Below are positions 25,963 through 39,500 of a DNA stretch of 64,000 nt, in pieces. The first letter of the stretch is position 1; each line of letters begins with the position of its first letter. Both the position numbers and the translations under genes were made by a program. The notes under the pieces are model-generated. The model worked only from the letters and a program-made list of their open reading frames with translations, had not been told where the DNA came from and made no database searches. Origin of the DNA: Auanema rhodensis (lineage: Eukaryota > Nematoda > Chromadorea > Rhabditida > Rhabditidae); assembly GCA_964057225.1 (NCBI GenBank), contig OZ059900.1, forward strand, positions 1,560,501 to 1,624,500, in the 5' to 3' direction.

Positions 25963-28900
25963 TTTTTGATCAAAAAAGGTCGAAAATAGAAAGAATTTTT
26001 GAATTTTCCGAGTTTTGAGTCCAATTGGGCTAAATCGCTCATATATATGATCAAAAGCATAGTTTTATTGTCTATAACAACAAAAGTCATCAATTAAACG
26101 CTAGTGATGTTTAAATACTGAATTTCACTCAAATAGCATTACTACACTAAGTATGGTCGTTTTTATGCCTTTAACACCATATACTCACCGATTTTTGGTA
26201 CAAAATCTGTGATACTCGTAAATTTTGATCATATTCGGTGAGATTCGAGAATCAAACACACAATACACGAAATAAGTTTATTTTTACGAGTTTGCACTGA
26301 TATTTATTCATTTTGATCAAAAAAGGTCGAAAATAGAAAGAATTTTTGAAATTTCCGAGTTTTGAGTCTAATTTGGCTAAATCGCTCATATATATGATCA
26401 AAAGCATAGTTTTATTGTCTATAACAACAAAAGTCATCAATTAAACGCTAGTGATGTTTAAATACTGAATTTCGCTCAAATAGCATTACTACACTAAGTA
26501 TGGTCGTTTTTATGCCTTTAACACCATATACTCACCGATTTTTGGTACAAAATCTGTAATACTCGTAAATTTTGATCATATTCGTTAAGATTTGAGAATC
26601 AAACATACAATACACAAAATCAGTCTATTTTTATGAGCTTGCACTGATATATATTCATTTTGATCAAAAAAGGTCGAAAATAGAAAGAATTTTTGAAATT
26701 TACGAGTTTTGAATCTAATTTGGCTAAATCGCTCATATATATGATCAAAAGCATAGTTTTATTGTCTATGACAACAAAAGTCATCAATTAAACGCTAGTG
26801 ATGTTTAAATACTTAATTTCGCTCAAATAGCATTACTACACTAAGTATGGTCGTTTTTATGCCTTTAACACCATATACTCACCGATTTTTGGTACAAAAT
26901 CTGTGATACTCGTAAATTTTGATCATATTCGGTGAGATTCGAGAATCAAACACACAATACACGAAATAAGTTTATTTTTACGAGTTTGCACTGATATTTA
27001 TTCATTTTGATCAAAAAAGGTCGAAAATAGAAAGAATTTTTGAAATTTCCGAGTTTTGAGTCTAATTTGGCTAAATCGCTCATATATATGATCAAAAGCA
27101 TAGTTTTATTGTCTATGACAACAAAAGTCATCAATTAAACGCTAGTGATGTTTAAATACTGAATTTCGCTCAAATAGCATTACTACACTAAGTATGGTCG
27201 TTTTTATGCCTTTAACACCATATACTCACCGATTTTTGGTACAAAATCTGTAATACTCGTAAATTTTGATCATATTCGTTAAGATTTGAGAATCAAACAT
27301 ACAATACACAAAATCAGTCTATTTTTATGAGCTTGCACTGATATATATTCATTTTGATCAAAAAAGGTCGAAAATAGAAAGAATTTTTGAAATTTACGAG
27401 TTTTGAATCTAATTTGGCTAAATCGCTCATATATATGATCAAAAGCATAGTTTTACTGTCTATGATAACAAAAGTCTTCAAATATACACTAATAATGATT
27501 AAATCACTGAATTTCACTCAAATAGCATTACTACACTAAGTATGGTCGTTTTCATGCCTTTAACACCATATACTCACCGATTTTTGGTACAAAATCTGTG
27601 ATACTCGTAAATTTTGATCATATTTGGTGAGATTCGAGAATCAAACACACAATACACGAAATAAGTTTATTTTTACGAGTTTGCACTGATATTTATTCAT
27701 TTTGATCAAAAAAGGTCGAAAATAGAAAGAATTTTTGAAATTTCCGAGTTTTGAGTCTAATTTGGCTAAATCGCTCATATATATGATCAAAAGCATAGTT
27801 TTATTGTCTATGACAACAAAAGTCATCAATTAAACGCTAGTGATGTTTAAATACTGAATTTCGCTCAAATAGCATTACTACACTAAGTATGGTCGTTTTT
27901 ATGCCTTTAACACCATATACTCACCGATTTTTGGTACAAAATCTGTAATACTCGTAAATTTTGATCATATTCGGTGAGATTCGAGAATCAAACACACAAT
28001 ACACGAAATAAGTTTATTTTGACGAGTTTGCACTGATATTTATTCTTTTTGATCAAAAAAGGTCGAAAATAGAAAGAATTTTTGAATTTTCCGAGTTTTG
28101 AGTCCAATTGGGCTAAATCGCTCATATATATGATCAAAAGCATAGTTTTATTGTCTATAACAACAAAAGTCATCAATTAAACGCTAGTGATGTTTAAATA
28201 CTGAATTTCACTCAAATAGCATTACTACACTAAGTATGGTCGTTTTTATGCCTTTAACACCATATACTCACCGATTTTTGGTACAAAATCTGTGATACTC
28301 GTAAATTTTGATCATATTCGGTGAGATTCGAGAATCAAACACACAATACACGAAATAAGTTTATTTTTACGAGTTTGCACTGATATTTATTCATTTTGAT
28401 CAAAAAAGGTCGAAAATAGAAAGAATTTTTGAAATTTCCGAGTTTTGAGTCTAATTTGGCTAAATCGCTCATATATATGATCAAAAGCATAGTTTTATTG
28501 TCTATAACAACAAAAGTCATCAATTAAACGCTAGTGATGTTTAAATACTGAATTTCGCTCAAATAGCATTACTACACTAAGTATGGTCGTTTTTATGCCT
28601 TTAACACCATATACTCACCGATTTTTGGTACAAAATCTGTAATACTCGTAAATTTTGATCATATTCGTTAAGATTTGAGAATCAAACATACAATACACAA
28701 AATCAGTCTATTTTCATGAGCTTGCACTGATATATATTCATTTTGATCAAAAAAGGTCGAAAATAGAAAGAATTTTTGAAATTTACGAGTTTTGAATCTA
28801 ATTTGGCTAAATCGCTCATATATATGATCAAAAGCATAGTTTTATTGTCTATGACAACAAAAGTCATCAATTAAACGCTAGTGATGTTTAAATACTTAAT

Positions 28901-29061
28901 TTCGCTCAAATAGCATTACTACACTAAGTATGGTCGTTTTTATGCCTTTAAAACCATATACTCACCGATTTTTGGTACAAAATCTGTGATACTCGTAAAT
29001 TTTGATCATATTCGGTGAGATTCGAGAATCAAACACACAATACACGAAATAAGTTTATTTT
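24739..29061 (+). repeat. Tandem 6-monomer higher-order repeat (2083 bp)
   Basis: The stretch 24739-26978 matches 26822-29061 at an offset of 2083, more than one full period, giving two complete copies and a 157-bp start of a third. The bounding mismatches are A/G at 24738/26821 and T/G at 26979/29062. The copies differ at a few private positions, such as TTTTCATGAG at 28715 and TTTAAAACC near 28950. It overlaps the 5-monomer repeat and appears to be that unit with one monomer added. Confidence 0.82.
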
Positions 29062-30383
29062 GACGAGTTTGCACTGATATTTATTCTTTTTGATCAAAAA
29101 AGGTCGAAAATAGAAAGAATTTTTGAAATTTCCGAGTTTTGAGTCTAATTTGGCTAAATCGCTCATATACATGATCAGAAGCATAGTTTTATTGTCTATG
29201 ACAACAAAAGTCATCAATTAAACGCTAGTGATGTTTAAATACTGATTTTCGCTCAAATAGCATTACTACACTAAGTATGGTCGTTTTTATGCCTTTAACA
29301 CCATATACTCACCGATTTTTGGTACAAAATCTGTAATACTCGTAAATTTTGATCATATTCGTTAAGATTCGAGAATCAAACATACAATACACAAAATCAG
29401 TCTATTTTTATGAGCTTGCACTGATATATATTCATTTTGATCAAAAAAGGTCGAAAATAGAAAGAATTTTTGAAATTTACGAGTTTTGAATCTAATTTGG
29501 CTAAATCGCTCATATATATGATCAAAAGCATAGTTTTACTGTCTATGATAACAAAAGTCTTCAAATATACACTAATAATGATTAAATCACTGAATTTCAC
29601 TCAAATAGCATTACTACACTAAGTATGGTCGTTTTTATGCCTTTAACACCATATACTCACCGATTTTTGGTACAAAATCTGTAATACTTGTAAATTTTGA
29701 TCATATTCGTTAAGATTCGAGAATCAAACACACAATACACGAAATAAGTTTATTTTTACGAGTTTGCACTGATATTTATTCATTTTGATCAAAAAAGGTC
29801 GAAAATAGAAAGAATTTTTGAAATTTCCGAGTTTTGAGTCTAATTTGGCTAAATCGCTCATATACATGATCAGAAGCATAGTTTTATTGTCTATGACAAC
29901 AAAAGTCATCAATTAAACGCTAGTGATGTTTAAATACTGATTTTCGCTCAAATAGCATTACTACACTAAGTATGGTCGTTTTTATGCCTTTAACACCATA
30001 CACTCACCGATTTTTGGTACAAAATCTGTAATACTCGTAATTTTTGATCATATTTGTTAAGATTTGAAAATCAAACACACAATAAACAAAATCAGTCTAT
30101 TTTTATGAGTTTGCACTGATATATATTCATTTTGATCAAAAAAGGTCGAAAATAGAAAGAATTTTCGAATTTTCCGAGTTTTGAGTCTAATTTGGCTAAA
30201 TCGCTCATATATATGATCAGAAGCATAGTTTTATTGTATATGACAACAAAAGTCATTAGGTAAACACTAATGATGTTTAAATCACTAAATTTCGCTCAAA
30301 TAGCATTACTACACTAAGTATGGTCGTTTTTATGCCTTTAACACCATATACTCACCGATTTTTGGTACAAAATCTGTAATACT
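28716..30383 (+). repeat. Transposed copy of 6132-7799
   Basis: This 1668-bp stretch matches 6132-7799 at a constant offset of 22584, including the rare R monomer (7671 and 30255), CTTAATTT (6311 and 28895) and TAATTTTTGATCATATTTG (7457 and 30041). It ends at a C/T mismatch (30384/7800). Its position directly after the 6-monomer repeat, and just before A2, makes it a patch of block-A interior sequence outside the two main A copies. Confidence 0.85.
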
Positions 30384-30570
30384 CGTAAATTTTGATCATA
30401 TTCGTTAAGATTTGAAAATCAAACACACAATAAACAAAATCAGTCTATTTTTATGAGCTTGCACTGATATATATTCATTTTGATCAAAAAAGGTCGAAAA
30501 TAGAAAGAATTTTTGAATTTTCCGAGTTTTGAGTCCAATTGGGCTAAATCGCTCATATATATGATCAAAA
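30384..30570 (+). repeat. Junction monomer before A2
   Basis: This is the rest of a monomer with a B-like left segment (CACACAATAAACAAAATC) and a Q middle segment. From 30417 it is the same as 18265-18418 ahead of block B. It probably also preceded A1, which is cut by the window edge. Confidence 0.8.
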
Positions 30571-33500
30571 GCATAGTTTTATTGTCTATAACAACAAAAG
30601 TCATCAATTAAACGCTAGTGATGTTTAAATACTGAATTTCACTCAAATAGCATTACTACACTAAGTATGGTCGTTTTTATGCCTTTAACACCATATACTC
30701 ACCGATTTTTGGTACAAAATCTGTGATACTCGTAAATTTTGATCATATTCGGTGAGATTCGAGAATCAAACACACAATACACGAAATAAGTTTATTTTTA
30801 CGAGTTTGCACTGATATTTATTCATTTTGATCAAAAAAGGTCGAAAATAGAAAGAATTTTTGAAATTTCCGAGTTTTGAGTCTAATTTGGCTAAATCGCT
30901 CATATATATGATCAAAAGCATAGTTTTATTGTCTATGACAACAAAAGTCATCAATTAAACGCTAGTGATGTTTAAATACTGAATTTCGCTCAAATAGCAT
31001 TACTACACTAAGTATGGTCGTTTTTATGCCTTTAACACCATATACTCACCGATTTTTGGTACAAAATCTGTAATACTCGTAAATTTTGATCATATTCGTT
31101 AAGATTTGAGAATCAAACATACAATACACAAAATCAGTCTATTTTTATGAGCTTGCACTGATATATATTCATTTTGATCAAAAAAGGTCGAAAATAGAAA
31201 GAATTTTTGAAATTTACGAGTTTTGAATCTAATTTGGCTAAATCGCTCATATATATGATCAAAAGCATAGTTTTACTGTCTATGATAACAAAAGTCTTCA
31301 AATATACACTAATAATGATTAAATCACTGAATTTCACTCAAATAGCATTACTACACTAAGTATGGTCGTTTTCATGCCTTTAACACCATATACTCACCGA
31401 TTTTTGGTACAAAATCTGTGATACTCGTAAATTCTGATCATATTTGGTGAGATTCGAGAATCAAACACACAATACACGAAATAAGTTTATTTTTACGAGT
31501 TTGCACTGATATTTATTCATTTTGATCAAAAAAGGTCGAAAATAGAAAGAATTTTTGAAATTTCCGAGTTTTGAGTCTAATTTGGCTAAATCGCTCATAT
31601 ATATGATCAAAAGCATAGTTTTATTGTCTATGACAACAAAAGTCATCAATTAAACGCTAGTGATGTTTAAATACTGAATTTCGCTCAAATAGCATTACTA
31701 CACTAAGTATGGTCGTTTTTATGCCTTTAACACCATATACTCACCGATTTTTGGTACAAAATCTGTGATACTCGTAAATTTTGATCATATTCGGTGAGAT
31801 TCGAGAATCAAACACACAATACACGAAATAAGTTTATTTTTACGAGTTTGCACTGATATTTATTCATTTTGATCAAAAAAGGTCGAAAATAGAAAGAATT
31901 TTTGAAATTTCCGAGTTTTGAGTCTAATTTGGCTAAATCGCTCATATATATGATCAAAAGCATAGTTTTATTGTCTATGACAACAAAAGTCATCAATTAA
32001 ACGCTAGTGATGTTTAAATACTGAATTTCGCTCAAATAGCATTACTACACTAAGTATGGTCGTTTTCATGCCTTTAACACCATATACTCACCGATTTTTG
32101 GTACAAAATCTGTGATACTCGTAAATTTTGATCATATTCGGTGAGATTCGAGAATCAAACACACAATACACGAAATAAGTTTATTTTTACGAGTTTGCAC
32201 TGATATTTATTCATTTTGATCAAAAAAGGTCGAAAATAGAAAGAATTTTTGAAATTTCCGAGTTTTGAGTCTAATTTGGCTAAATCGCTCATATATATGA
32301 TCAAAAGCATAGTTTTATTGTCTATGACAACAAAAGTCATAAATTAAACGCTAGTGATGTTTAAATACTGATTTTCGCTCAAATAGCATTACTACACTAA
32401 GTATGGTCGTTTTTATGCCTTTAACACCATATACTCACCGATTTTTGGTACAAAATCTGTGATACTCGTAAATTTTGATCATATTCGGTGAGATTCGAGG
32501 ATCGAACACACAATACACGAAATATGTTTATTTTGACGAGTTTGCACTGATATTTATTCATTTTGATCAAAAAAGGTCGAAAATAGAAAGAATTTTTGAA
32601 ATTTCCGAGTTTTGAGTCTAATTTGGCTAAATCGCTCATATACATGATCAGAAGCATAGTTTTATTGTCTATGACAACAAAAGTCATCAATTAAACGCTA
32701 GTGATGTTTAAATACTGATTTTCGCTCAAATAGCATTACTACACTAAGTATGGTCGTTTTTATGCCTTTAACACCATATACTCACCGATTTTTGGTACAA
32801 AATCTGTAATACTCGTAAATTTTGATCATATTCGTTAAGATTTGAAAATCAAACACACAATAAACAAAATCAGTCTATTTTTATGAGCTTGCACTGATAT
32901 ATATTCATTTTGATCAAAAAAGGTCGAAAATAGAAAGAATTTTTGAAATTTACGAGTTTTGAGTCTAATTTGGCTAAATCGCTCATATATATGATCAAAA
33001 GCATAGTTTTACTGTCTATGATAACAAAAGTCTTCAAATATACACTAATAATGTGTAAATCACTGAATTTCACTCAAATGCATTACTACACTAAGTATGG
33101 TCGTTTTTATGCCTTTAACACCATATACTCACCGATTTTTGGTACAAAATCTGTAATACTTGTAAATTTTGATCATATTCGTTAAGATTCGAGAATCAAA
33201 CACACAATACACGAAATAAGTTTATTTTTACGAGTTTGCACTGATATTTATTCATTTTGATCAAAAAAGGTCGAAAATAGAAAGAATTTTTGAAATTTCC
33301 GAGTTTTGAGTCTAATTTGGCTAAATTGCTCATATACATGATCAGAAGCATAGTTTTATTGTCAATGACAACAAAAGTCATCAATTAAACGCTAGTGATG
33401 TTTAAATACTGATTTTCGCTCAAATAGCATTACTACACTAAGTATGGTCATTTTTATGCCTTTAACACCATATACTCACCGATTTTTGGTACAAAATCTG

Positions 33501-36500
33501 TAATACTCGTAAATTTTGATCATATTCGTTAAGATTTGAGAATCAAACACACAATAAACAAAATCAGTCTATTTTTATGAGCTTGCACTGATATTTATTC
33601 ATTTTGATCAAAAAAGGTCGAAAATAGAAAGAATTTTTGAAATTTCCGAGTTTTGAATCTAATTTGGCTAAATCGCTCATATACATGATCAGAAGCATAG
33701 TTTTATTGTCTATGACAACAAAAGTCATCAATTAAACGCTAGTGATGTTTAAATACTGATTTTCGCTCAAATAGCATTACTACACTAAGTATGGTCGTTT
33801 TTATGCCTTTAACACCATATACTCACCGATTTTTGGTACAAAATCTGTAATACTCGTAAATTTTGATCATATTCGTTAAGATTTGAAAATCAAACACACA
33901 ATAAACAAAATCAGTCTATTTTTATGAGCTTGCACTGATATATATTCATTTTGATCAAAAAAGGTCGAAAATAGAAAGAATTTTTGAAATTTACGAGTTT
34001 TGAATCTAATTTGGCTAAATCGCTCATATATATGATCAAAAGCATAGTTTTACTGTCTATGATAACAAAAGTCTTCAAATATACACTAATAATGATTAAA
34101 TCACTGAATTTCACTCAAATAGCATTACTACACTAAGTATGGTCGTTTTCATGCCTTTAACACCATATATTCACCGATTTTTGGTACAAAATCTGTAATA
34201 CTTGTAAATTTTGATCATATTCGTTAAGATTCGAGAATCAAACACACAATACACGAAATAAGTTTATTTTTACGAGTTTGCACTGATATTTATTCATTTT
34301 GATCAAAAAAGGTCGAAAATAGAAAGAATTTTTGAAATTTCCGAGTTTTGAGTCTAATTTGGCTAAATCGCTCATATATATGATCAAAAGCATAGTTTTA
34401 TTGTCTATGACAACAAAAGTCATCAATTAAACGCTAGTGATGTTTAAATACTGAATTTCGCTCAAATAGCATTACTACACTAAGTATGGTCGTTTTTATG
34501 CCTTTAACACCATATACTCACCGATTTTTGGTACAAAATCTGTAATACTCGTAAATTTTGATCATATTCGTTAAGATTTGAGAATCAAACACACAATAAA
34601 CAAAATCAGTCTATTTTTATGAGCTTGCACTGATATATATTCATTTTGATCAAAAAAGGTCGAAAATAGAAAGAATTTTTGAATTTTCCGAGTTTTGAGT
34701 CCAATTGGGCTAAATCGCTCATATATATGATCAAAAGCATAGTTTTATTGTCTATAACAACAAAAGTCATCAATTAAACGCTAGTGATGTTTAAATACTG
34801 AATTTCACTCAAATAGCATTACTACACTAAGTATGGTCGTTTTTATGCCTTTAACACCATATACTCACCGATTTTTGGTACAAAATCTGTGATACTCGTA
34901 AATTTTGATCATATTCGGTGAGATTCGAGGATCGAACACACAATACACGAAATATGTTTATTTTGACGAGTTTGCACTGATATTTATTCATTTTGATCAA
35001 AAAAGGTCGAAAATAGAAAGAATTTTTGAAATTTCCGAGTTTTGAATCTAATTTGGCTAAATCGCTCATATACATGATCAAAAGCATAGTTTTACTGTCT
35101 ATGATAACAAAAGTCTTCAAATATACACTAATAATGATTAAATCACTGAATTTCACTCAAATAGCATTACTACACTAAGTATGGTCGTTTTCATGCCTTT
35201 AACACCATATACTCACCGATTTTTGGTACAAAATCTGTGATACTCGTAAATTTTGATCATATTTGGTGAGATTCGAGAATCAAACACACAATACACGAAA
35301 TAAGTTTATTTTTACGAGTTTGCACTGATATTTATTCATTTTGATCAAAAAAGGTCGAAAATAGAAAGAATTTTTGAAATTTCCGAGTTTTGAGTCTAAT
35401 TTGGCTAAATCGCTCATATATATGATCAAAAGCATAGTTTTATTGTCTATGACAACAAAAGTCATCAATTAAACGCTAGTGATGTTTAAATACTGAATTT
35501 CGCTCAAATAGCATTACTACACTAAGTATGGTCGTTTTTATGCCTTTAACACCATATACTCACCGATTTTTGGTACAAAATCTGTAATACTCGTAAATTT
35601 TGATCATATTCGGTGAGATTCGAGAATCAAACACACAATACACGAAATAAGTTTATTTTGACGAGTTTGCACTGATATTTATTCTTTTTGATCAAAAAAG
35701 GTCGAAAATAGAAAGAATTTTTGAATTTTCCGAGTTTTGAGTCCAATTGGGCTAAATCGCTCATATATATGATCAAAAGCATAGTTTTATTGTCTATAAC
35801 AACAAAAGTCATCAATTAAACGCTAGTGATGTTTAAATACTGAATTTCACTCAAATAGCATTACTACACTAAGTATGGTCGTTTTTATGCCTTTAACACC
35901 ATATACTCACCGATTTTTGGTACAAAATCTGTGATACTCGTAAATTTTGATCATATTCGGTGAGATTCGAGAATCAAACACACAATACACGAAATAAGTT
36001 TATTTTGACGAGTTTGCACTGATATTTATTCTTTTTGATCAAAAAAGGTCGAAAATAGAAAGAATTTTTGAATTTTCCGAGTTTTGAGTCCAATTGGGCT
36101 AAATCGCTCATATATATGATCAAAAGCATAGTTTTATTGTCTATAACAACAAAAGTCATCAATTAAACGCTAGTGATGTTTAAATACTGAATTTCACTCA
36201 AATAGCATTACTACACTAAGTATGGTCGTTTTTATGCCTTTAACACCATATACTCACCGATTTTTGGTACAAAATCTGTGATACTCGTAAATTTTGATCA
36301 TATTCGGTGAGATTCGAGAATCAAACACACAATACACGAAATAAGTCTATTTTTATGAGCTTGCACTGATATATATTCATTTTGATCAAAAAAGGTCGAA
36401 AATAGAAAGAATTTTTGAAATTTACGAGTTTTGAATCTAATTTGGCTAAATCGCTCATATATATGATCAAAAGCATAGTTTTATTGTCTATGACAACAAA

Positions 36501-39500
36501 AGTCATCAATTAAACGCTAGTGATGTTTAAATACTTAATTTCGCTCAAATAGCATTACTACACTAAGTATGGTCGTTTTTATGCCTTTAACACCATATAC
36601 TCACCGATTTTTGGTACAAAATCTGTGATACTCGTAAATTTTGATCATATTCGGTGAGATTCGAGAATCAAACACACAATACACGAAATAAGTTTATTTT
36701 GACGAGTTTGCACTGATATTTATTCTTTTTGATCAAAAAAGGTCGAAAATAGAAAGAATTTTTGAAATTTCCGAGTTTTGAGTCTAATTTGGCTAAATCG
36801 CTCATATACATGATCAGAAGCATAGTTTTATTGTCTATGACAACAAAAGTCATCAATTAAACGCTAGTGATGTTTAAATACTGATTTTCGCTCAAATAGC
36901 ATTACTACACTAAGTATGGTCGTTTTTATGCCTTTAACACCATATACTCACCGATTTTTGGTACAAAATCTGTAATACTCGTAAATTTTGATCATATTCG
37001 TTAAGATTCGAGAATCAAACATACAATACACAAAATCAGTCTATTTTTATGAGCTTGCACTGATATATATTCATTTTGATCAAAAAAGGTCGAAAATAGA
37101 AAGAATTTTTGAAATTTACGAGTTTTGAATCTAATTTGGCTAAATCGCTCATATATATGATCAAAAGCATAGTTTTACTGTCTATGATAACAAAAGTCTT
37201 CAAATATACACTAATAATGATTAAATCACTGAATTTCACTCAAATAGCATTACTACACTAAGTATGGTCGTTTTTATGCCTTTAACACCATATACTCACC
37301 GATTTTTGGTACAAAATCTGTAATACTTGTAAATTTTGATCATATTCGTTAAGATTCGAGAATCAAACACACAATACACGAAATAAGTTTATTTTTACGA
37401 GTTTGCACTGATATTTATTCATTTTGATCAAAAAAGGTCGAAAATAGAAAGAATTTTTGAAATTTCCGAGTTTTGAGTCTAATTTGGCTAAATCGCTCAT
37501 ATACATGATCAGAAGCATAGTTTTATTGTCTATGACAACAAAAGTCATCAATTAAACGCTAGTGATGTTTAAATACTGATTTTCGCTCAAATAGCATTAC
37601 TACACTAAGTATGGTCGTTTTTATGCCTTTAACACCATACACTCACCGATTTTTGGTACAAAATCTGTAATACTCGTAATTTTTGATCATATTTGTTAAG
37701 ATTTGAAAATCAAACACACAATAAACAAAATCAGTCTATTTTTATGAGTTTGCACTGATATATATTCATTTTGATCAAAAAAGGTCGAAAATAGAAAGAA
37801 TTTTCGAATTTTCCGAGTTTTGAGTCTAATTTGGCTAAATCGCTCATATATATGATCAGAAGCATAGTTTTATTGTATATGACAACAAAAGTCATTAGGT
37901 AAACACTAATGATGTTTAAATCACTAAATTTCGCTCAAATAGCATTACTACACTAAGTATGGTCGTTTTTATGCCTTTAACACCATATACTCACCGATTT
38001 TTGGTACAAAATCTGTAATACTTGTAAGTTTTGATCATATTCGTTAAGATTCGAGAATCAAACAATCAAATACACGAAATAAGTCTATTTTTATGAGTTT
38101 GCACTGATATTTATTCATTTTGATCAAAAAAGGTCGAAAATAGAAAGAATTTTTGAATTTTCCGAGTTTTGAGTCCAATTGGGCTAAATCGCTCATATAT
38201 ATGATCAAAAGCATAGTTTTACTGTCTATGATAACAAAAGTCTTCAAATATACATTAATGATGTGTAAATCACTGAATTTCACTCAAATAGCTTTACTAC
38301 ACTAAGTATGGTCGTTTTTATGCCTTTAACACCATATACTCACCGATTTTTGGTACAAAATCTGTAATACTCGTAAATTTTGATCATATTCGTTAAAATT
38401 TGAGAATCAAACATACAATACACAAAATCAGTCTATTTTTATGAGCTTGCACTGATATATATTCATTTTGATCAAAAAAGGTCGAAAATAGAAAGAATTT
38501 TTGAAATTTCCGAGTTTTGAGTCTAATTTGGCTAAATCGCTCATATATATGATCAAAAGCATAGTTTTACTGTCTATGATAACAAAAGTCTTCAAATATA
38601 CACTAATAATGTGTAAATCACTGAATTTCACTCAAATAGCTTTACTACACTAAGTATGGTCGTTTTTATGCCTTTAACACCATATACTCAACGATTTTTG
38701 GTACAAAATCTGTAATACTCGTAAATTTTGATCATATTCGTTAAGATTTGAGAATCAAACATACAATACACAAAATCAGTCTATTTTTATGAGCTTGCAC
38801 TGATATATATTCATTTTGATCAAAAAAGGTCGAAAATAGAAAGAATTTTTGAAATTTCCGAGTTTTTAGTCTAATTTGGCTAAATCGCTCATATACATGA
38901 TCAGAAGCATAGTTTTATTGTCTATGACAACAAAAGTCTTCAAATATACACTAATAATGTGTAAATCACTGAATTTCACTCAAATAGCTTTACTACACTA
39001 AGTATGGTCGTTTTTATGCCTTTAACACCATATACTCAACGATTTTTGGTACAAAATCTGTGATACTCGTAAATTTTGATCATATTCGGTGAGATTCGAG
39101 AATCAAACATACAATACACAAAATCAGTCTATTTTTATGAGCTTGCACTGATATATATTCATTTTGATCAAAAAAGGTCGAAAATAGAAAGAATTTTTGA
39201 AATTTACGAGTTTTGAGTCTAATTTGGCTAAATCGCTCATATATATGATCAGAAGCATAGATTTATTGTCTATGATAACAAAAGTCTTCAAATATACACT
39301 AATAATGTGTAAATCACTGAATTTCACTCAAATAGCATTACTACACTAAGTATGGTCGTTTTCATGCCTTTAACACCATATACTCACCGATTTTTGGTAC
39401 AAAATCTGTGATACTCGTAAATTTTGATCATATTCGGTGAGATTCGAGAATCAAACACACAATACACGAAATAAGTTTATTTTTACGAGTTTGCACTGAT

